Assembly: GCA_025350705.1 (NCBI GenBank)
Contig: JANXXH010000153.1
Span: 1-48,008, forward strand
DNA from: Gallionella sp.
GTDB taxonomy: Bacteria; Pseudomonadota; Gammaproteobacteria; Burkholderiales; Gallionellaceae
DNA length: 48,008 bases
Direction: 5' to 3'
Shown one piece after another: positions 41,974-48,008 of this stretch (positions within the stretch are counted from its first letter, which is position 1; each line of letters begins with the position of its first letter). The position numbers and the translations under genes were made by a program. The notes under the pieces are model-generated. The model worked only from the letters and a program-made list of their open reading frames with translations, was not told the DNA's origin and did no database searches.

Positions 41974-42381
41974 ATGCGTAGTTCTGTAATTGCCGTATTT
42001 CTGCTGCTGTGCCTGGTTAGCGCCAGTGCAAGCGCGGAGTCTTGGCGTGCGCTTACCCCGGAGCAACGAGAAGCCTTGGCTCCTTTGGTTCAACAGTGGG
42101 ACACATTACCGGAAAAACAACGGCTTCGCCTTCTGGAAACAGCCAAACACTATTCACAGCTGACACCCGAAAAAAAACAACGCTACCATGACCGCCTGGA
42201 AAAATGGAGCAAACTTACCCCCGAACAGCGCGAGGCCGCCCGTAAAAAATATCGCGCCTTTAAGAAGGTGCCGACAGAAAAACGCGAGCAAGTAAAACAA
42301 ATGGTTATGGAGGAGCAAGCAAAAAAAACACAGCAGCAAGCCAGCGGCATTCCTACTGCGTCGGTAATCGATCAAAAATAA
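41974..42381 (+). CDS. DUF3106 exported protein
   Basis: This is a 135-residue protein with a signal peptide (cleavage after ASA, about residue 21). Repeated helical units with the pattern LTPEQREA follow (WRALTPEQREAL, LTPEKKQRY, LTPEQREAARKKY), ending in a Gln/Lys-rich tail. DUF3106 proteins are periplasmic helical bundles somewhat like Spy/CpxP-type stress proteins in look. Being in the sigma operon, it may be a stress sensor or effector. It ends 1 base from the convergent lptG. Confidence 0.8.
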   Translation: MRSSVIAVFLLLCLVSASASAESWRALTPEQREALAPLVQQWDTLPEKQRLRLLETAKHYSQLTPEKKQRYHDRLEKWSKLTPEQREAARKKYRAFKKVPTEKREQVKQMVMEEQAKKTQQQASGIPTASVIDQK

Positions 42382-42382
42382 T

Positions 42383-43459
42383 TTAACGTCTTTCCGTCCA
42401 CCATAACATCCCCATCGCAAGCAGCAAAAACAATCCAACCATTGCTGTGGCACTCATGAAGGGCTGCCAATCGTTGATCGCACCCAAACTGGCAAATAAC
42501 CGCCCGGCAAAGTGAAACACCAAACCAAGCACAATACCCATCAATATCATCGCACCGACTCCACCCGCACGCCGCTGGTAAGACGCAAAAGGCAGCGCCA
42601 ACATCATCATCACCACCAAGGCAAGCGGATAAACCAGCTTATTCCACATTGCGATTTCATAACGTGCGCTCTTTTGGCGGTTGTCGCGCAAGTGTTCTGC
42701 ATATTGATAGAGACTCCACGCCGACATCTGTTCCGGTACCACCAGTAGTACTGTGAAAATGCCAGGGTTCAATGCCGAGCGCCACTCCTGAAGCGGCTGA
42801 ACACTGATGTTCGTACCCTCTTTGCTGAAGTGCGTCTCCAATACATCTTCAAGCTGCCAATTCCCTTCATCGATGAAACTTGCCCGTTTGGCATTGGTAA
42901 TCGACTGCAAGTGGTAGGTGTCATCGAATTGGTAAATATCGATGTTCGACAAACTGGTGTCCGGCATCACATTCTTCACATTCACGAAGCTATGCACGTC
43001 CTTGACCCACACGCCGGAACGAAATTCCTTCAACGAGATTTGCATGTTCTGCGACTTCAAACGTAATTGCTGCGCCATCCGCTCACTCGGCGGTGCGAGC
43101 AATTCGCCGAAAAAAAAACACAATACCACCAGTGGCAAAGCTATCTTGAACAGCGCACCGACCATCTGCCAAAGCGATGCTCCGGAAGAGCGAAAAACTG
43201 TCAACTCCGAACTGGCTGCCATTTGTACCAACGCAACAATGGTACCAATCAGTACAGCCACAGGAAATAGTTCATAGACATGGCCTGGAATAGTCAGTAT
43301 CACGAACAGCAACACATAACCCAAGTGATACTGCCCTTGCCCCATCACATTCAACTCATGGATCAAATCGAGAAAGGCGAACAACATGATCAGCGCAAGA
43401 AATACCAACCCAATGCTGAAATAAATTTCACGACCGAGATAGCGCGTCATCAAGTTCAT
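42383..43459 (-). CDS. lptG: LPS export ABC transporter permease LptG
   Basis: LptG is half of the LptB2FG permease that extracts LPS from the inner membrane. The 358-residue protein has three N-terminal transmembrane helices, a periplasmic beta-jellyroll (about 130-265) and three C-terminal helices (YPLALVVMMMLALPFASYQRR is typical). The start MNLMTRYLGREIYFSIGLVF matches the family. It overlaps the lptF stop by 4 bases. Confidence 0.95.
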   Translation of the reverse strand: MNLMTRYLGREIYFSIGLVFLALIMLFAFLDLIHELNVMGQGQYHLGYVLLFVILTIPGHVYELFPVAVLIGTIVALVQMAASSELTVFRSSGASLWQMVGALFKIALPLVVLCFFFGELLAPPSERMAQQLRLKSQNMQISLKEFRSGVWVKDVHSFVNVKNVMPDTSLSNIDIYQFDDTYHLQSITNAKRASFIDEGNWQLEDVLETHFSKEGTNISVQPLQEWRSALNPGIFTVLLVVPEQMSAWSLYQYAEHLRDNRQKSARYEIAMWNKLVYPLALVVMMMLALPFASYQRRAGGVGAMILMGIVLGLVFHFAGRLFASLGAINDWQPFMSATAMVGLFLLLAMGMLWWTERR

Positions 43460-44547
43460 TTTTTAACTGCCCTACGTAGCGAGAACAATGTCATGCGTCG
43501 ATAAAACATCAACACGGTTACCACCAGCATCACCGCATGTATACCCCATAAACCAATACCGGGCGAAAGCTTGCCTTGACCTACCCAGGCATTCGTGACG
43601 CTGATCATATTGTTATAAAGCATGTACAGCACAATCGCCAAAATCAGATTGAGTGAACGTCCGGCACGCGGATTAACATAGCCCAATGGAATCGCCAACA
43701 AGGCAAGAATCGCTGCGCTGATTGGCAACCCTATTCGCCATTCCAGTTCAGAGATGTTCTGCGCTGTGCGGTTGCGCCACAATTCCAGCGTCGGCATGGT
43801 GCGCAACTGAGGTTCCGACTGCTTGATAGGCACCGAATCAATGCGCATCGCATAGCGTTCAAATTCCACAATGCGGTAATCGCGCTTGCCCGGCGTGCCT
43901 TCATAACGCGTACCATTCAATAGCACCAAAAAACGATCCCCATTAGCCCAGGTTTCCTGCAAGCCTTGCCTCGCTACCATCGTACCGAGTTTTCCATTCT
44001 GCTCGGATTGCACAAAAATGTTGCCAACGCGATTGGATCCCCTATCGACGTTATCAATAAAATACACCCGGTCCGCCTGTTTGGATTCGCGAAACATGCC
44101 CGGTGTAGCAGACGTAACATCATCACGACTTTCCAATTTGCTCCTGAACTCATCGGCCTTACGCAGTGCCCATGGCGTCAACACCAAACTAAGCAGCGCA
44201 ATCAAACACACCACCGGCAATGCATACCATAAGACCGGACGGATCCATCGCGTCAATCCGACACCAGAACTAAACCACACCACCATTTCACTGTCACGAT
44301 AACCGCGCGATAAAGTCAGCAAAATTGAGATGAACAAACTGATAGAAAACAATACCGGCAGATAATTCATCGCACTGAACCCCAGCAATGCCAGCACTCC
44401 ATCTACTGCTATTACACCGCTGACTGCCTCGCTTAACAAACGTATCAACTGGCTGACTACTATAATGCCGAACAACACCGCTAATACCAGCAATCCATTA
44501 CCAGTAAATTCACTCACCAAAGTACGATGGAAAATCCCATTGTGCAA
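43456..44547 (-). CDS. lptF: LPS export ABC transporter permease LptF
   Basis: LptF is the second half of LptB2FG, with the same 3 TM - jellyroll - 3 TM plan (ELEWRIGLPISAAILALLAI at the start of the last block). The protein is about 363 residues. The start is unclear: relatives begin at the segment IFHRTLVSEF, but no in-frame ATG is there. I used a TTG (MHNGIFHRTL). An ATT at 44535 or an ATG at 44589 (18 extra residues) are alternatives, and neither has a good ribosome-binding site. The gene is divergent from pepA. Confidence 0.9.
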   Translation of the reverse strand: MHNGIFHRTLVSEFTGNGLLVLAVLFGIIVVSQLIRLLSEAVSGVIAVDGVLALLGFSAMNYLPVLFSISLFISILLTLSRGYRDSEMVVWFSSGVGLTRWIRPVLWYALPVVCLIALLSLVLTPWALRKADEFRSKLESRDDVTSATPGMFRESKQADRVYFIDNVDRGSNRVGNIFVQSEQNGKLGTMVARQGLQETWANGDRFLVLLNGTRYEGTPGKRDYRIVEFERYAMRIDSVPIKQSEPQLRTMPTLELWRNRTAQNISELEWRIGLPISAAILALLAIPLGYVNPRAGRSLNLILAIVLYMLYNNMISVTNAWVGQGKLSPGIGLWGIHAVMLVVTVLMFYRRMTLFSLRRAVKK

Positions 44548-44552
44548 TGGCT

Positions 44553-44582
44553 TTGACTTTATGCTGTGAGTTTGCGGATAAT
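44553..44582 (+). promoter_or_regulatory. pepA promoter
   Basis: TTGACT (44553-44558), 18 bases, then GATAAT (44577-44582). Transcription would start about 37 bases before the pepA GTG. Confidence 0.6.
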
Positions 44583-44625
44583 CGGGCATCGAAACGTAGG
44601 TTTTAAGTCTTTTAAGGAGTACCGT

Positions 44626-46110
44626 GTGGAATTTAGCATAAAACAAAGCAATCCGGAAAAACAACGCAGTGGCTGCATAGTCGTGGGCGTATACGAAGGC
44701 GGCAAGCTATCCCCTTCTGCGCAGGCGCTCGACAAAGCAGCGAAGCATGCCCTCAGCGAAATTATTGCGCGTGGCGACATGAGCGGAAAATCTTCCACCA
44801 CCCTGTTACTACACAAACTTCCCGGCATCGCAGCCGAGCGCGTGTTGCTGCTCGGCTTGGGCAAAGCCAGTGAATTGACCAACAAGACCAGCGTAGAGAT
44901 TTTGCGCGCCACGTTCAGCGCCTTGAGTGCCACGCCTGCCAAGGACGCCACGCTGTACATCATTGATGAGGGTGTCGGAAAAGATGCTGCATGGGTAATC
45001 AAGCAAGCGGTGTTTTCCGCAGCCGAGAGCGCCTATCGTGCAGACAGCATGAAGAGCAAACCCGCCAAAGCCGCAACGCTGAAGAACATCAACTTTGCCA
45101 CACTGGATAAACCGGCTGCGGCTTTGAAGAACGCGCTCGACCAGGCCGCCTCAATCGCACATGGCATGGATCTCGCCAAGACGCTGGGCAACCTGCCGGG
45201 CAACGTCTGTACCCCGACCTATCTCGCCACCAAAGCGCTGTCACTCGGCAAGGCACACAAGTCGATCAAAACCACCGTGCTGGAAGAGCAAGACATGAAA
45301 AAGCTGGGCATGGGTTCCTTCCTCTCTGTCACACAAGGCAGCGAGCAACCTGCCAAGCTCATCACGCTGGAATATCACGGCACCGATAAAAAACACAAAC
45401 CCATCGTACTGGTCGGCAAGGGCATCACCTTCGATAGCGGCGGCATCTCGCTCAAGCCTGGTGCCGAGATGGACGAGATGAAATACGATATGTGCGGCGC
45501 GGCCAGCGTACTCGGCACAATACAGGCCATCGCCGAAATGGGATTAAAACTCAATGTGGTCGGCGTGATACCAACCTGCGAGAACCTGCCCTCTGGCAAA
45601 GCCATCAAGCCCGGCGACATCGTCACTTCGATGTCCGGCCAAACCATCGAGATCCTCAACACCGACGCCGAAGGCCGCCTGATCCTGTGCGACGCGCTCA
45701 CCTACTCGAAGAAATTCGATCCCGACACCGTGATCGACATCGCCACACTCACCGGCGCATGCGTGATCGCATTAGGGCATGTCGCCAGCGGCATGTTCAG
45801 CAATGAGGATAAACTCGCCAAGGAATTGCTGGTGGCGGGCGAACAATCGCATGACCGCGTCTGGCAACTACCGCTGTGGGATGACTACCAGCCGCTGCTG
45901 GACAGCAACTTCGCCGACATGCAGAACATCGGCGGACGCGCGGGCGGAACCATCACCGCAGCCTGCTTCCTGGCGCGCTTCACTAAAGAATATCGCTGGG
46001 CACATCTGGATATCGCCGGCACCGCTTGGAAATCCGGCAAGGAAAAGGGCGCAACAGGCCGCCCTGTTCCCTTACTCACCCAGTACCTGATTAATCGCGC
46101 GCAAAAATAA
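44626..46110 (+). CDS. pepA: Cytosol (leucyl) aminopeptidase
   Basis: PepA is an M17 zinc/manganese exopeptidase that removes N-terminal residues; in E. coli it also binds DNA. The protein is 494 residues. The metal and catalytic residues lie in VGKGITFDSGGISLKPG (Lys265), YDMCGAASV and NTDAEGRLILCDAL (from Asn345). The GTG start is chosen because AAGGAG stands 4 bases upstream; no ATG fits. It is followed without a gap by holC, a common betaproteobacterial pair. Confidence 0.96.
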   Translation: MEFSIKQSNPEKQRSGCIVVGVYEGGKLSPSAQALDKAAKHALSEIIARGDMSGKSSTTLLLHKLPGIAAERVLLLGLGKASELTNKTSVEILRATFSALSATPAKDATLYIIDEGVGKDAAWVIKQAVFSAAESAYRADSMKSKPAKAATLKNINFATLDKPAAALKNALDQAASIAHGMDLAKTLGNLPGNVCTPTYLATKALSLGKAHKSIKTTVLEEQDMKKLGMGSFLSVTQGSEQPAKLITLEYHGTDKKHKPIVLVGKGITFDSGGISLKPGAEMDEMKYDMCGAASVLGTIQAIAEMGLKLNVVGVIPTCENLPSGKAIKPGDIVTSMSGQTIEILNTDAEGRLILCDALTYSKKFDPDTVIDIATLTGACVIALGHVASGMFSNEDKLAKELLVAGEQSHDRVWQLPLWDDYQPLLDSNFADMQNIGGRAGGTITAACFLARFTKEYRWAHLDIAGTAWKSGKEKGATGRPVPLLTQYLINRAQK

Positions 46111-46547
46111 TGACCAAAGTCGATTTCTACACCGGCTCGAAAGACAAGCTTCGCACCGCTTGCCAGTTGAGCCACAAGGCGATGCAGAAGGGCGTGCGCA
46201 CAGCCATCAGTTTGCCGGACGCATCCACCTGCGATGCGCTGAATAGATTGCTGTGGCATTATCCCGCCACCGCTTTTATCCCGCACTGCCACAGCGATGC
46301 CGAAGAAGCCGAGCAGATGCCGGTTGTATTGAATCATGGTGGCGAGAAATTTCCGCATTACGATCTATTGATCAGCCTGCACAACGAATGCGTGCCCTTC
46401 TTCAGCCGCTTCGAGCGTGTCATCGAGATAATCAGCGACGATGCGGAGGACAGCCGTATGGGGCGAGAGCGTTACAAGTTTTACAAGGATCGCGGCTATG
46501 CGCTTCGCCATATCGATTTGTCTCATGGCGATTCTTCCAGGACTTGA
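46110..46547 (+). CDS. holC: DNA polymerase III chi subunit
   Basis: Chi links the clamp loader to single-strand binding protein. The 145-residue protein has the N-terminus MTKVDFYTGSKDKLRTACQL and the conserved segment DEL-like FPHYDLLISLHNECVPFFSRF. It ends in YKFYKDRGYALRHID. Its ATG shares a base with the TAA of pepA. Confidence 0.94.
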   Translation: MTKVDFYTGSKDKLRTACQLSHKAMQKGVRTAISLPDASTCDALNRLLWHYPATAFIPHCHSDAEEAEQMPVVLNHGGEKFPHYDLLISLHNECVPFFSRFERVIEIISDDAEDSRMGRERYKFYKDRGYALRHIDLSHGDSSRT

Positions 46548-46552
46548 AATAC

Positions 46553-46909
46553 ATGACCCTATTCAAAAAAATCGGCAAACAGTCTGGCAAAAAACCTGAC
46601 TATGATACGCCTGACACTCCGCCTTCATCGGCATTGATGACAGACGAAACGACGCTGAACAGTTTACCGGTACTTACCGAGATTGTTGCTGAAACAGCCC
46701 CCCACTCGCCACCCGCACTAAGCGCAGCGGAAAAACAGCAACTCCTGCACAAACTCGAGAAACACATTGAAACCCTGTTATCGCAAAAGCTAGCTCTCTA
46801 TCTCGAACAGGTGCAGCGGATAGCCATCGATCAAGCCATCATAGAACTCAAAGAGGAATTGCCCGAACTGCTGCGCAATGCGCTGGACACACATCTCAAT
46901 TCACGCTAA
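46553..46909 (+). CDS. Small helical protein between holC and valS
   Basis: This is a 118-residue soluble protein. The N-terminal half is a low-complexity Pro/Thr/Ser-rich stretch. The C-terminal half is strongly helical (LSAAEKQQLLHKLEKHIETL, IAIDQAIIELKEELPELLRN), probably a coiled-coil or bundle. No family is recognised. It starts 5 bases after holC, so it is co-transcribed with it, and a similar short ORF is often found at this place in relatives. Confidence 0.7.
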   Translation: MTLFKKIGKQSGKKPDYDTPDTPPSSALMTDETTLNSLPVLTEIVAETAPHSPPALSAAEKQQLLHKLEKHIETLLSQKLALYLEQVQRIAIDQAIIELKEELPELLRNALDTHLNSR

Positions 46910-46971
46910 TCAACAAATCCTGCCAAGTATTTCGTGCCAGGTTAATTCATCGTTCCCTGCATCGTATTTGA

Positions 46972-46977
46972 TATAAT
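46972..46977 (+). promoter_or_regulatory. -10 box ahead of valS
   Basis: A perfect TATAAT with no convincing -35 box at the right distance. If used, it gives valS a leader of about 170 bases. That stretch holds only short ORFs that I do not regard as genes. Confidence 0.35.
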
Positions 46978-47155
46978 CGCGCCCTTCCGCTTGGCCAGTC
47001 TTGATGAAACTACTAGCCATTCGACTAAGCTATCAGCCGAAGCGCTTTTGGCCGGGCACCCGAAATACGATAGCCAAGTCGCTGGTTATGAGCACATCGC
47101 AAAGACTCAGGACATGCTTTGAATTGCAACGCACCCTAGAAAAATCAAGAAAAAC

Positions 47156-48008
47156 ATGGAACTCGCAAAAAGTTTTGAACCGAAAGACATCGAAGCGCGC
47201 TGGTATCCAAAATGGGAAGTATCCGGCTACTTCAAGGCCGGACTAGATACCTCCAAGAAAGAAAATTTCTGCATCCAGTTGCCGCCGCCTAATGTGACCG
47301 GCACGCTGCACATGGGGCACGGTTTCAACCAGACACTGATGGATGCGCTGACGCGCTATCACCGCATGCGCGGCCACGACACGCTGTGGCAGCCGGGCAC
47401 CGACCATGCAGGCATCGCCACGCAAATGGTGGTGGAGCGTCAGTTGAATGCCGAGGGCAAGACCCGGCTTGATCTGGGCCGGGACGCCTTCATCGAACGC
47501 GTCTGGAGCTGGAAGGCCCAGTCAGGCGGATTGATATCCAACCAGTTGCGGCGGCTGGGCGCCTCCGTGGACTGGAGCAGGGATCGATTCACCATGGATC
47601 CGCAGCTTTCGAGCGCGGTGACCGCGGTGTTCGTGCGGCTGTACCGCGAAGGCCTGATCTACCGCGGCAAGCGCCTGGTGAACTGGGATCCGGCGCTCAA
47701 AACGGCGTTGTCGGATCTGGAGGTGGCCGCGCACGAAGAGCAGGGCAGCCTCTGGCATCTTCGCTATCCGCTCGCCGACGGCAGCGGATCGCTTGTGGTT
47801 GCGACCACGCGGCCTGAGACGATGCTGGGCGACACGGCGGTGGCCGTCCATCCGGAGGACGAGCGCTACCGCTCCTGGGTGGGACGCCGTCTGCGCCTGC
47901 CGCTGACGGGGCGCGAAGTGCCGATCATCGCCGACACGTATGTCGATCCGGCCTTCGGCAGCGGCTGCGTCAAGATCACTCCCGCGCACGACTTCAACGA
48001 CTACGAGG
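47156..48008 (+). CDS. valS: Valyl-tRNA synthetase, N-terminal part (cut by window end)
   Basis: ValS is a class I synthetase for tRNA-Val. About 284 residues are present out of roughly 920. The N-terminus [20 protein letters not shown] is followed by the HIGH-type motif [13 protein letters not shown] and [15 protein letters not shown]. The editing domain begins with [18 protein letters not shown]. The frame is open to the last base. From about 47,450 on, base composition becomes visibly richer in G+C, with a different codon style from the first 100 codons and from the rest of the window. Confidence 0.95.
   Translation, partial: MELAKSFEPKDIEARWYPKWEVSGYFKAGLDTSKKENFCIQLPPPNVTGTLHMGHGFNQTLMDALTRYHRMRGHDTLWQPGTDHAGIATQMVVERQLNAEGKTRLDLGRDAFIERVWSWKAQSGGLISNQLRRLGASVDWSRDRFTMDPQLSSAVTAVFVRLYREGLIYRGKRLVNWDPALKTALSDLEVAAHEEQGSLWHLRYPLADGSGSLVVATTRPETMLGDTAVAVHPEDERYRSWVGRRLRLPLTGREVPIIADTYVDPAFGSGCVKITPAHDFNDYE

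Noticed and set aside
47001-47246. Short plus-strand ORF overlapping the start of valS
   Set aside because: It has no ribosome-binding site, overlaps valS by 90 bases, and its composition is not protein-like. A second short frame (TTG start, about 44 codons) in the same leader is equally unsupported.

Overview
The window looks like a single chromosomal stretch of a betaproteobacterium, most likely in the Nitrosomonadales (Gallionella/Sideroxydans-like). This placement is an inference from protein style and gene order: nudJ-mnmA-purB without hflD, proS followed by a lytic transglycosylase, ilvI-ilvH-ilvC-psd-pssA-leuA, ECF sigma-DUF3619-DUF3106, and lptF/lptG divergent from pepA-holC-valS. Coding density is high. 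I see no rRNA, CRISPR array, transposase or prophage. There is one tRNA gene. The window opens at the start of mfd and ends inside valS.

Layout. 1-9.6 kb (+): mfd, then a periplasmic substrate-binding protein coupled to a membrane GGDEF-EAL protein, then a second GGDEF-EAL protein whose key residues are degenerate. 9.6-11.8 kb (-): queA-tgt (queuosine). 11.8-15.3 kb (+): tRNA-Leu(CAA), a small Ala/Lys-rich secreted protein, nudJ, mnmA, purB. 15.4-19.4 kb (-): a three-gene operon encoding an IgGFc-binding-like lipoprotein, a TPR/beta-barrel protein resembling Slam surface-lipoprotein exporters, and a secreted FecR-domain protein. A sequence matching the c-di-GMP-I (GEMM) riboswitch lies in front of it. 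19.5-21.2 kb (-): radC with an accessory DUF2971 gene inserted at its 5' end. 21.2-26.8 kb: coaBC-dut (+), CBS protein and rppH (-), proS and a lytic transglycosylase (+). 26.8-31.3 kb: a thioredoxin-like protein, a YqhA-like and a YihY membrane protein, wrbA-hugZ, and an outer-membrane barrel. 31.3-40.9 kb (-): a new 29-residue membrane protein, leuA with a Leu-rich leader peptide, a BcsS-like/GH26 pair bordered by a broken leuA copy, pssA, psd, and the ilvI-ilvH-ilvC operon. 41.0-48.0 kb: ECF sigma-DUF3619-DUF3106 (+), lptF-lptG (-), pepA-holC-small protein-valS (+).

The most interesting content is the c-di-GMP theme. Two c-di-GMP turnover or sensor proteins, one paired with a periplasmic binding protein in the manner of NspS-MbaA, lie about 10 kb from an operon whose leader carries a c-di-GMP aptamer. 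That operon appears to make a surface-displayed lipoprotein adhesin together with its own outer-membrane export factor. This would be a complete signal-to-surface attachment circuit. I inferred it from sequence alone, and the Slam assignment and the direction of riboswitch control are untested.

Accessory insertions are visible at two places. DUF2971 sits between two copies of the radC start. The bcsS-like/GH26 pair sits between a leuA 5' fragment and intact leuA.
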